A stretch of DNA of 15,556 nt, taken from assembly GCF_049673105.1 (NCBI RefSeq), contig NZ_JBATXG010000028.1:1-15556 (forward strand), written 5' to 3'. Under the pieces are notes generated by a model. It ran no database searches and was not told the DNA's origin. It was given only the letters and a program-made list of their open reading frames with translations. The stretch comes from Castellaniella sp049673105. Lineage in GTDB: Bacteria > Pseudomonadota > Gammaproteobacteria > Burkholderiales > Burkholderiaceae_B. The translations under genes and the position numbers were made by a program. Below are positions 1-6,041 of this stretch, in pieces (positions within the stretch are counted from its first letter, which is position 1; each line of letters begins with the position of its first letter).

Positions 1-66
1 CACGCCGTGACGTTTAATGATTTTGCAGTTGCGGCAGATCCGCTTTACCGATGCCATTACCTTCAT
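1..66 (-). CDS. rpmJ: Ribosomal protein bL36 (partial, 3' end outside window)
   Basis: Small protein of the large ribosomal subunit. Only the first 22 codons are inside the window; the rest lies left of base 1. The visible start MKVMASVKRICRNCKIIKRH matches bL36, including the first two zinc-ligand cysteines (C11 and C14, CxxC); the remaining ligands would be outside. The ATG at 66-64 is preceded by a strong AGGAGA Shine-Dalgarno, and the gene follows infA after 28 bases. Reading rpmJ directly after infA is a common arrangement outside the enterobacteria. The frame is too short to show up in simple ORF searches. Confidence 0.95.
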   Translation of the reverse strand, partial: MKVMASVKRICRNCKIIKRHGV

Positions 67-94
67 GGGATTCTCCTGGTTTTTGACCGGCCGC

Positions 95-313
95 CTATTT
101 GGAGCGGAAAACTATCCTGGCGCGCGACAGATCATAGGGCGTGAGCTCCACTGTGACCTTGTCACCCGGAAGGATCCGGATATAGTGCATACGCATCTTG
201 CCTGAAATATGGCCCAGCACCATGTGACCGTTTTCCAGCTTGACACGAAACGTTGCGTTGGGAAGGTTTTCCACGACCTCCCCTTGCATCTGAATGACGT
301 CGTCCTTAGACAT
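95..313 (-). CDS. infA: Translation initiation factor IF-1
   Basis: IF-1 binds the A site of the 30S subunit during initiation and acts with IF-2 and IF-3. The 72-residue product has the family's standard length and the S1-type OB fold pattern, including GEVVENLPNATFRVKLENGH (residues 11-30) and the end DLSRARIVFR. The gene starts 5 bases after the secY stop, so its ribosome-binding region lies inside the end of secY; no strong Shine-Dalgarno is visible there, which suggests translational coupling. In E. coli infA is elsewhere on the chromosome, so its place between secY and rpmJ is a lineage marker. Confidence 0.98.
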   Translation of the reverse strand: MSKDDVIQMQGEVVENLPNATFRVKLENGHMVLGHISGKMRMHYIRILPGDKVTVELTPYDLSRARIVFRSK

Positions 314-318
314 GATTG

Positions 319-1641
319 TTATCGCATCGGAAGACCCGCGCCCTTGAAGTTCGCCTTCCGGAGCAACGAATCATACTGTTGGGACATAACATAGGCCTGA
401 GCCTGGGCCATGAAATCCATGGCGACGACGACAATAATCAGTAGCGAGGTACCGCCGAAATAGAACGGCACATTCCAGCGCATCTGCATCAATTCGGGTA
501 ACAGACACACCAGCGTGACATAGACCGCCCCCGACAGCGTCAAGCGCATCAGGATCTTGTCGATGTAGCGGGCAGTCTGTTCACCGGGCCGGATGCCGGG
601 CACAAACGCGCCGCTTTTCTTCAGGTTGTCTGCTGTCTCGCGGCTATTGAATACCAACGCCGTATAAAAGAAGCAGAAGAAAATGATCAGACCGGAATAC
701 AGCGTCACATACAGCGGCTGACGCGGCGACAGGGCCGCAGCCAGATCACCCAGCCAACGCATGTTCGGATTGCTGGCAAACCAGCTGGTCACCGTGGCGG
801 GCAACAGGATGATGGACGACGCAAAGATCGGCGGAATCACCCCGGACATGTTCAGCTTCAGCGGCAGGTGCGAGGACTGGCCGCCATAGAGCTTATTGCC
901 GACTTGGCGCTTCGCGTAGTTCACGGTGATGCGACGCTGACCGCGTTCGACATACACCACGAAATACGTGACGGCGACCACCAAGGCCAGGATGAACAAG
1001 GCTGCCAGCACCGACATCGCATCCGTGCGAACCAGATCCAGCATCCCGCCCAGCGCACCGGGCAGACCCGCTACGATCCCAGCGAAGATCAGCAGCGAAA
1101 TGCCATTGCCCAAGCCGCGCTCGGTGATTTGCTCGCCCAGCCACATCAAGAACATGGAACCGGTCACCAGCGTCACGATGGTCGTAAAGCGGAACAACAG
1201 CCCCGGATCAATGACCAGGCCCGGCTGCGATTCCAGAGCGACGGAAATCCCCACCGCCTGGAACAACGCCAGAAACACCGTGCCGTAGCGCGTGTACTGC
1301 GTGATCTTGCGCTGCCCGGACTGGCCTTCTTTCTTGATGGCTTCCAACGCAGGCACCACCACCACCAGCAACTGCATGATGATGGCCGCCGAAATGTACG
1401 GCATGATCCCCAGGGCCAGCACGGAGAACCGTTCCAGCGCCCCGCCGGAGAACATGTTGAACAGCCCCAGAATGCCGCCTTGGTTCTGTTGGAACAGATC
1501 TGCCAACGAATCGGGATTGATGCCCGGCACGGGGATGTGCGTCCCCATGCGGTAGACGATCAGGGCCAGCACGAGAAACAGGATGCGGCGCTTGAGATCG
1601 CCGTATCCTGCGCTGGGCTTATGTGCCTGAGCTTTCGCCAC
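319..1641 (-). CDS. secY: Protein translocase subunit SecY
   Basis: Channel subunit of the SecYEG translocon in the inner membrane. It passes unfolded secretory proteins outward and releases membrane segments sideways. The 440-residue product has the family length and ten hydrophobic segments, with conserved stretches such as FNMFSGGALERFSVLALGIM, PYISAAIIMQLL and KKEGQSGQRKITQYTRYGT, and a normal C-terminal tail ending NFKGAGLPMR. The start is GTG at 1641-1639; a Shine-Dalgarno GGGG just after the rplO stop (TAAAGGGG) supports it. It lies in its usual place, between rplO and infA. Confidence 0.98.
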   Translation of the reverse strand: MAKAQAHKPSAGYGDLKRRILFLVLALIVYRMGTHIPVPGINPDSLADLFQQNQGGILGLFNMFSGGALERFSVLALGIMPYISAAIIMQLLVVVVPALEAIKKEGQSGQRKITQYTRYGTVFLALFQAVGISVALESQPGLVIDPGLLFRFTTIVTLVTGSMFLMWLGEQITERGLGNGISLLIFAGIVAGLPGALGGMLDLVRTDAMSVLAALFILALVVAVTYFVVYVERGQRRITVNYAKRQVGNKLYGGQSSHLPLKLNMSGVIPPIFASSIILLPATVTSWFASNPNMRWLGDLAAALSPRQPLYVTLYSGLIIFFCFFYTALVFNSRETADNLKKSGAFVPGIRPGEQTARYIDKILMRLTLSGAVYVTLVCLLPELMQMRWNVPFYFGGTSLLIIVVVAMDFMAQAQAYVMSQQYDSLLRKANFKGAGLPMR

Positions 1642-1651
1642 TGCTGCCCCT

Positions 1652-2092
1652 TTAAGCCAGCGAACCGCCGGCGGCTTCGATCGCGGCGCGAGCGCCGGCC
1701 GTTGCAGTGATGCCTTTCAGATCGACCTTGCGGCTGATCTCGCCGGTCTTGATGACCTTGACGTAACGCACCAGTTCACCCACCAGGCCAGCGGCCTTGA
1801 GCACCTGCACATCGATGTCATCGATGGGCAGCGCTTGCAGGTCGGACAGACGGATCTCAGCCTTCAGGTGGCGACCCAGCGGCGTAAAGCCACGCTTGGG
1901 CAGACGACGCTGCAACGGCATCTGGCCGCCTTCGAAACCGACCTTGTGGAAACCACCGGCACGGGATTTCTGACCTTTGTGGCCGCGGCCACCGGTCTTG
2001 CCCAGGCCGGAGCCGATGCCACGGCCCACGCGACGGCGCGGACGCTTGGCGCCTTCGGCGGGCGCGAGTGTATTCAGTTGAGTGACGGACAT
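1652..2092 (-). CDS. rplO: Ribosomal protein uL15
   Basis: Large-subunit protein and late assembly factor that reaches into the 23S rRNA with a basic extension. The 146-residue product has the typical Gly/Arg/Lys-rich N-terminal part (about residues 18-46, GRGIGSGLGKTGGRGHKGQ) and the family end with a VDLKGITATAGARAAIEAAGG stretch. The ATG at 2092 has AAAGGA six bases upstream, and the gap to rpmD is 14 bases. It is intact, with nothing unusual. Confidence 0.97.
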   Translation of the reverse strand: MSVTQLNTLAPAEGAKRPRRRVGRGIGSGLGKTGGRGHKGQKSRAGGFHKVGFEGGQMPLQRRLPKRGFTPLGRHLKAEIRLSDLQALPIDDIDVQVLKAAGLVGELVRYVKVIKTGEISRKVDLKGITATAGARAAIEAAGGSLA

Positions 2093-2106
2093 CTGAATTC
2101 CTTTGT

Positions 2107-2292
2107 TCAGGCTTCCGAGACCGTGACCAGATAATCCACCTTGCGGATCATCCCACGTACCTCGGGAGTATCGATCAGAACGCGGCTGCTGTTGACCTTG
2201 CCCAAACCCAGACCACGCACAGTAGCGCGGTGGGATTTATGAGTGCCGATCACGGAGCGCACGAGCGTGACTTTGATTTGCTTCTGTGCCAT
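2107..2292 (-). CDS. rpmD: Ribosomal protein uL30
   Basis: Small protein of the 50S subunit. The 61-residue product has the expected length for a bacterial L30, with the motif SVIGTHKSHRATVRGLGLGK (residues 13-32) and the DTPEVRGMIRKVDYLV end. The start codon lies only 3 bases after the rpsE stop, and the GGGGT ribosome-binding sequence lies inside the last codons of rpsE, so the two are probably translationally coupled. It stops with TGA, unlike most of its operon neighbours. Confidence 0.97.
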   Translation of the reverse strand: MAQKQIKVTLVRSVIGTHKSHRATVRGLGLGKVNSSRVLIDTPEVRGMIRKVDYLVTVSEA

Positions 2293-2295
2293 GTC

Positions 2296-2817
2296 TTACC
2301 CCAGAATTTCTTCGACGGATTTGCCGCGCTTGGCAGCGATTTCCGCCGGGGTGGAGCAGGCGCGCAGACCATTCAGCGTGGCGCGCACCATGTTGTAGGG
2401 GTTGCTGGAGCCGAGGCTCTTGGCCACGACGTTACGCACACCCATGACTTCGAAGATCGCGCGCATCGGGCCGCCGGCGATCACGCCGGTACCTTCAGCA
2501 GCCGGCGAAATCAGAACGGTGGAAGCGCCATGCTTGCCCACCACGGTGTGGTGCAGCGTGCCGTTCTTCAAGGAGACCTTGAGCAGACCGCGACGGGCCT
2601 GTTCCATTGCCTTTTGAACCGCCACCGGCACTTCGCGGGCCTTGCCCTTGCCCATGCCGATGCGACCATCGCCGTCACCAACCACGGTCAGCGCAGCGAA
2701 GCTCATGGTGCGACCACCCTTGACGACCTTTCTGACGCGGTTGACCGCGATCATTTTTTCGCGCATGCCGTCGTCGCGTTCCTGCTCGGCGGCGTGCTTG
2801 CCTTGTGCTTTAGCCAT
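2296..2817 (-). CDS. rpsE: Ribosomal protein uS5
   Basis: 30S protein at the mRNA entry side, needed for decoding accuracy. The 173-residue product has the double-stranded-RNA-binding-like S5 N-terminal domain (about residues 18-82) and the C-terminal S5 fold ending EEILG. The loop where spectinomycin-resistance changes map in E. coli reads KVVKGGR (residues 30-36), which looks wild type. The ATG follows TAAGGGA, in which the rplR stop codon is part of the Shine-Dalgarno. It is intact. Confidence 0.98.
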   Translation of the reverse strand: MAKAQGKHAAEQERDDGMREKMIAVNRVRKVVKGGRTMSFAALTVVGDGDGRIGMGKGKAREVPVAVQKAMEQARRGLLKVSLKNGTLHHTVVGKHGASTVLISPAAEGTGVIAGGPMRAIFEVMGVRNVVAKSLGSSNPYNMVRATLNGLRACSTPAEIAAKRGKSVEEILG

Positions 2818-2826
2818 GTGATTCCC

Positions 2827-3192
2827 TTAGAACTTCAAGCCGGCTTCACGCGCGGCTTCGGCCAGCGCCTTGACGCGGCCATGGTAACGGAAGCCCGAGC
2901 GGTCGAAAGCGACGAGCTCGATACCGGCAGCCTTGGCCTTTTCAGCCACAAGCTTGCCGACCAGGCTGGCGGCGGCGGCATTGCCCCCGTTGGCCTTCTG
3001 GCTGGCGAGTTCCTTGCGGAGCGCGGGCTCGAGCGTGGAAACGCTGACGAGCACACGATCGCCTTCCGGAGAAATGATGTTGGCGTAGATGTGCAGATTC
3101 GTGCGATGCACCGCCAGGCGATGCACACGCAGCTCGTGAATCTTGCGGCGGGTAGCCGCAGCACGACGCAAACGGGAGAGTTTCTTGTCCAT
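2827..3192 (-). CDS. rplR: Ribosomal protein uL18
   Basis: One of the 5S rRNA-binding proteins of the central protuberance, together with uL5 and bL25. The 121-residue product has the basic N-terminal tail (MDKKLSRLRRAAATRRK), the conserved VHRTNLHIYANII block (residues 28-40) and the end DRSGFRYHGRVKALAEAARE. AAGGACG lies upstream of the ATG, within a 21-base gap after rplF. It is intact. Confidence 0.98.
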   Translation of the reverse strand: MDKKLSRLRRAAATRRKIHELRVHRLAVHRTNLHIYANIISPEGDRVLVSVSTLEPALRKELASQKANGGNAAAASLVGKLVAEKAKAAGIELVAFDRSGFRYHGRVKALAEAAREAGLKF

Positions 3193-3213
3193 GATTCGTC
3201 CTTGCCTGCGTGC

Positions 3214-3747
3214 TTATTTCTTCTTGGTTTCCTTCAGGATGACGCGCTCGTCCGCATATCGCACGCCCTTGCCCTTATAGGGTTCGGGTTCGCGATAGGC
3301 GCGGATTTCGGCGGCCACCTGACCGACAACCTGTTTGTCGGCGCCCTTGACCACGACTTCAGTCTGGGACGGACATTCGATCTTGATCCCGGCGGGGATC
3401 TCGTGCAACACGTCGTGCGAAAAGCCCAGTTGCAGCTTCAGCACATTGCCCTGGACCTGAGCGCGGAAACCCACGCCCACCAGGTTCAGACGGCGCTCGA
3501 AACCAGCGCTGACACCAGTCACCATGTTATTGACCAGCGCACGCATAGTGCCGGACATCGCATTGGCCTGACGGGAATCATTGGCAACGGCAAACGTCAG
3601 TTGGCCGTCTTCCTGAGAGATGCGAACGTTGCCGTCCAACGACTGGCTCAGGGTGCCCAGCGGGCCCTTGACGGAAATCTGACCGGCGCTGATCGTGGCT
3701 TCGACGCCTTTGGGCAGCGCGACGGGATATTTGGCGATACGTGACAT
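3214..3747 (-). CDS. rplF: Ribosomal protein uL6
   Basis: 50S protein with two similar alpha/beta domains, sitting near the sarcin-ricin loop and the factor-binding site. The 177-residue product matches the family in length. It begins MSRIAKYPVALPKGV, carries the GFERRLNLVGVGFRAQ block at the domain junction and the C-terminal signature PEPYKGKGVRYADE, and ends in a lysine tail. The Shine-Dalgarno is formed by TAAGGGG, whose TAA is the rpsH stop. Confidence 0.98.
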   Translation of the reverse strand: MSRIAKYPVALPKGVEATISAGQISVKGPLGTLSQSLDGNVRISQEDGQLTFAVANDSRQANAMSGTMRALVNNMVTGVSAGFERRLNLVGVGFRAQVQGNVLKLQLGFSHDVLHEIPAGIKIECPSQTEVVVKGADKQVVGQVAAEIRAYREPEPYKGKGVRYADERVILKETKKK

Positions 3748-3759
3748 AGTAAATTCCCC

Positions 3760-4155
3760 TTATGCCACGTAGCAGAGCACTTCGCCGCCAACACCGGTGG
3801 CACGGGCCTTGCGGTCCGTCATGACGCCACGCGGGGTGGAAACAATCGCCACGCCCAGGCCGTTCATGACCTGCGGAATGGTGGTGCTGCTCTTGTAGAT
3901 GCGCAGGCCGGGACGCGAGACGCGGTCGATGCGCTCGATCACCGGGCGACCGGCATAATATTTCAAGGTGATTTCCAGTTGCGGCTTGGCTTGTTCGCCC
4001 GCCACGCGGAAATCGTCAATGTAGCCTTCGTCTTTCAGCACTGCCGCAATAGCGGCTTTCAGCTTAGAGGAGGGCATGGAAACCGACGTCTTGTTGACCA
4101 TTTGTGCGTTACGCACGCGGGTCAGCATATCGGCGATGGGATCGCTCATGCTCAT
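3760..4155 (-). CDS. rpsH: Ribosomal protein uS8
   Basis: Primary 16S rRNA-binding protein of the 30S central domain. In E. coli it is also the translational repressor of the spc operon, acting near the L5 start. The 131-residue product begins MSMSDPIADMLTRVRNAQ and ends with the signature STPRGVMTDRKARATGVGGE. Two in-frame ATGs are 6 bases apart. The GGAGA ribosome-binding site lies 7 bases from the first, so the first ATG (4155) is chosen. An S8 target in the rplE start region was not identified by eye. Confidence 0.98.
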   Translation of the reverse strand: MSMSDPIADMLTRVRNAQMVNKTSVSMPSSKLKAAIAAVLKDEGYIDDFRVAGEQAKPQLEITLKYYAGRPVIERIDRVSRPGLRIYKSSTTIPQVMNGLGVAIVSTPRGVMTDRKARATGVGGEVLCYVA

Positions 4156-4166
4156 GTGTGATTCTC

Positions 4167-4472
4167 CTACCAGCTGGCCTTGGTCATGCCCGGCACTTCG
4201 CCGCGCATGGCCATTTCACGCAGTTTGTGACGCGTCAGCCCGAACTTGCTGAACACGCCGCGGGAGCGCCCCGTCACCACGCAGCGATTACGCTGGCGGG
4301 TGGGGTTGGCGTTGCGCGGCAGCTGCTGCAGGGCCAGACGAGCCTGATAACGCTCTTCGTCGGATTTGGACTGATCGGCGATGATCGCCTTCAGTGCCGT
4401 GCGCTTTGCCGCGAATTTCTCAGCCAGCTTGGCGCGCTTGATGTCACGATTGATGAGGGAAAGTTTTGCCAC
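4167..4472 (-). CDS. rpsN: Ribosomal protein uS14 (long, zinc-independent form)
   Basis: Protein of the 30S head. The 101-residue length and the single cysteine (RNRCVVTGRSRG, residues 61-72) mark it as the long form without the zinc CxxC pairs of the short S14. The end KFGLTRHKLREMAMRGEVPG is the S14 signature. The start is GTG at 4472-4470, supported by AAGGGG 5 bases upstream; this Shine-Dalgarno overlaps the rplE stop codon (TAAGGGG). It stops with TAG, itself part of the TAGGAG that serves rpsH. Confidence 0.97.
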   Translation of the reverse strand: MAKLSLINRDIKRAKLAEKFAAKRTALKAIIADQSKSDEERYQARLALQQLPRNANPTRQRNRCVVTGRSRGVFSKFGLTRHKLREMAMRGEVPGMTKASW

Positions 4473-4481
4473 GTCAGCCCC

Positions 4482-5021
4482 TTAGTTGCGGAAGGGGAAG
4501 CTGAATGCGCTCAAGAGCGCCTTGGCTTCCTCGTCGGTCTTTGCGGTGGTGGTGATGCTGATGTTCATCCCGCGCACGGCATCGATCTTGTCGTATTCGA
4601 TTTCCGGGAAGATGATCTGTTCCTTCACCCCGATGTTGTAGTTGCCGCGGCCATCAAAGGCACGACCCGACACACCACGGAAGTCGCGCACGCGCGGCAG
4701 GGCGATGGAGATCAGACGATCCAGGAATTCATACATACGCTGGCCGCGCAGGGTGACCATGCAGCCAATCGGATAGTCTTCACGAATCTTGAAGCCGGCA
4801 ATGGCTTTGCGGGTTTTCGTGATGACGGGTTTCTGACCAGCAATCTTGGTCATGTCGCCGACGGCGTTTTCGATGATCTTCTTGTCGGACACGGCCTCGG
4901 ACACACCCATGTTCAGGGTGATCTTGGTGATGCGAGGCACTTGCATGATCGACTGATAGCCGAATTGCGCCTTCAGGTCGCCTGCGACCTGGTTGCGGTA
5001 GAAGTCTTGTAAACGAGCCAT
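4482..5021 (-). CDS. rplE: Ribosomal protein uL5
   Basis: 5S rRNA-binding protein of the central protuberance that contacts P-site tRNA. The 179-residue product has the family length, the conserved N-terminal block (IMQVPRITKITLNMGVSEA), the region KPVITKTRKAIAGFKIRED and the C-terminal MNISITTTAKTDEEAKALL. The ATG is preceded by TAAGGGG, in which TAA is the rplX stop. In E. coli the mRNA around this start is where S8 acts to control the operon. Confidence 0.98.
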   Translation of the reverse strand: MARLQDFYRNQVAGDLKAQFGYQSIMQVPRITKITLNMGVSEAVSDKKIIENAVGDMTKIAGQKPVITKTRKAIAGFKIREDYPIGCMVTLRGQRMYEFLDRLISIALPRVRDFRGVSGRAFDGRGNYNIGVKEQIIFPEIEYDKIDAVRGMNISITTTAKTDEEAKALLSAFSFPFRN

Positions 5022-5033
5022 TTGGTGCGCCCC

Positions 5034-5354
5034 TTATGCCTTCGCGCCAACGACAGCGCCGTTGGAGCGGAAAATGCGGACCTTGGCGCCGTCTACGACC
5101 TTGACGCCGATGCGGTCGCCCTTGCCGGTTTCCGGGTTGTAGACCGCCACATTGGAGATATGGATGGGCAGGGTCTTGTCAACGATGCCGCCGGGCGTGC
5201 CAGCCATGGGATTGCCCTTGGCGTGCTTCTTGACGACATTGATGCCCTCGACCAACACGTGGTCTTCATCGACGCGCGCCACGACAGTGCCTCGGCGGCT
5301 ACGGTCACGACCGGCCAACACGATGACTTCGTCGCCTTTACGAATATTTTGCAT
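5034..5354 (-). CDS. rplX: Ribosomal protein uL24
   Basis: Assembly-initiating protein of the 50S subunit that binds the 5' domain of 23S rRNA. The 106-residue product opens with a KOW motif (about residues 4-32, KGDEVIVLAGRDRSRRGTVV), followed by INVVKKHAKG and a C-terminal end matching the family. The ATG is preceded by TAAGGAG, with the TAA being the rplN stop and GGAG 6 bases from the start. It is intact. Confidence 0.98.
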   Translation of the reverse strand: MQNIRKGDEVIVLAGRDRSRRGTVVARVDEDHVLVEGINVVKKHAKGNPMAGTPGGIVDKTLPIHISNVAVYNPETGKGDRIGVKVVDGAKVRIFRSNGAVVGAKA

Positions 5355-5364
5355 GATCTGCTCC

Positions 5365-5733
5365 TTACAGCACTTCGGGCGCCAGGGACACGATCTTCAT
5401 GAACTTTTCGGTACGCAGTTCACGGGTGACCGGTCCGAAAATACGCGTGCCGATGGGTTCGAGTTTCGCATTGAGCAACACGGCCGCATTGCCGCCGAAG
5501 CGGATCAAGGAACCATCCTTGCGGCGCACGCCCTTGGCGGTACGCACCACCACGGCGTTGTAGATTTCACCTTTTTTCACGCGCCCGCGAGGTGCTGCTT
5601 CTTTGACGGTCACTTTGATGACGTCGCCAATGGCGGCATAGCGGCGCTTCGAGCCACCCAACACTTTGATGCACATGACGGAACGCGCACCTGTGTTGTC
5701 GGCCACGTCCAGCGTGGTCTGCATTTGGATCAT
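5365..5733 (-). CDS. rplN: Ribosomal protein uL14, first gene of the spc operon
   Basis: 50S interface protein that takes part in inter-subunit bridges and is the docking site of the ribosome-silencing factor RsfS. The 122-residue product matches L14 throughout (MIQMQTTLDVADNTGARSVM at the start, FGPVTRELRTEKFMKIVSLA near the end). AGGAA lies 7 bases before the ATG. In most bacteria rpsQ lies directly upstream. Here there is a 308-base non-coding gap and then an unrelated gene on the same strand, so rplN probably begins its own transcript. Confidence 0.98.
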   Translation of the reverse strand: MIQMQTTLDVADNTGARSVMCIKVLGGSKRRYAAIGDVIKVTVKEAAPRGRVKKGEIYNAVVVRTAKGVRRKDGSLIRFGGNAAVLLNAKLEPIGTRIFGPVTRELRTEKFMKIVSLAPEVL

Positions 5734-5825
5734 GATTTTTCCTGTTCCAACTTAACAACGAAGCCCAGAGCATTTACCCTTAGACATCGCAGCCAGTTTT
5801 GGTCCCGTCAAGCCGACGCACCTTG

Positions 5826-5835
5826 CCGCGCGCGG
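5826..5835. repeat. 10-base perfect palindrome CCGCGCGCGG
   Basis: A perfect GC-only palindrome, 23 bases from the 18-base palindrome and inside the predicted rplN leader. In a GC-rich genome such a sequence can arise by chance, so this is recorded as structure only. Confidence 0.35.
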
Positions 5836-5858
5836 GCTCTGGGTTGAAATTCCTGTTA

Positions 5859-5876
5859 GCGCAAAAGATTTTGCGC
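5859..5876. repeat. 18-base near-perfect palindrome in the rplN leader
   Basis: GCGCAAAAGATTTTGCGC has two perfect 8-base arms around a 2-base centre. It lies about 126 bases before the rplN start and within the predicted leader. It could be a protein-binding site on DNA or part of an RNA hairpin. The very short centre fits a DNA operator better than a stable RNA loop. No regulator is assigned. Confidence 0.6.
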
Positions 5877-5979
5877 ATAAACGAGATTACCAACTCGGCC
5901 ATCATCCGGCCAATCCGCAAGCCACCGTATTGTCGATGTCCTGCAATGGAATGCAGCTGGCTGATAAACCAAGACAGCA

Positions 5980-6009
5980 ATTATAGACAGAAACCCACAA
6001 AGAAAGCAA
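5980..6009 (-). promoter_or_regulatory. Putative sigma70 promoter of the spc operon
   Basis: On the minus strand there is a perfect TATAAT at 5985-5980 with TTGCTT (3 of 6 matches to TTGACA) 18 bases upstream at 6009-6004. Transcription would start near 5973, giving a leader of about 240 nt before rplN. The -10 is strong and the -35 is weak. It is the best promoter match in the gap and fits the absence of S10-operon genes upstream. Assigned by eye only. Confidence 0.6.
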
Positions 6010-6041
6010 TGGGTCTGTCGATAATTTGTTGCCATGCGGCA

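Larger units (their letters stand above)
5734..6041 (-). other. Intergenic leader region of the spc operon
   Basis: A 308-base stretch with no convincing gene. Read on the minus strand it holds, in order: a sigma70-like promoter (6009-5980), a predicted transcript start near 5973, a small inverted repeat (TGCAG and CTGCA, 5956-5941), an 18-base palindrome (5876-5859), a 10-base palindrome (5835-5826), and the rplN ribosome-binding site. A 66-codon open frame (5980-5780) would begin ahead of the predicted transcript start and resembles nothing known to me, so it is not called. No clear terminator for the upstream gene is visible. Confidence 0.6.

Noticed and set aside
868..1710. Plus-strand open frame of 280 codons opposite secY, and similar frames at 4104-5012, 5799-6782 and 8083-8670 (minus)
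   Set aside because: All overlap well-supported genes on the other strand and have low-complexity or atypical composition; none has a convincing ribosome-binding site or recognisable domain.
2230..3744. A 504-codon open frame on the plus strand, opposite rpmD, rpsE, rplR and rplF
   Set aside because: It is antisense to four certain ribosomal genes. Its His/Gly/Asp-rich composition resembles no family, and long antisense frames are common in GC-rich coding DNA.
4975..5050. S8-binding feedback site in the mRNA around the rplE start, as known in E. coli
   Set aside because: I could not find a convincing match to the S8 site by eye. A structure-based search of this region would be needed.
5781..5811. 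Second promoter before rplN: TTGACG at 5811-5806 on the minus strand
   Set aside because: The -35 match is good, but the best-placed -10 sequences (GATGTC at 17 bases, TGTCTA at 19) are poor. The TATAAT promoter further upstream is preferred.
5780..5980. 66-codon minus-strand open frame in the rplN leader
   Set aside because: No recognisable family and no clear ribosome-binding site, and it would start upstream of the predicted transcript start.
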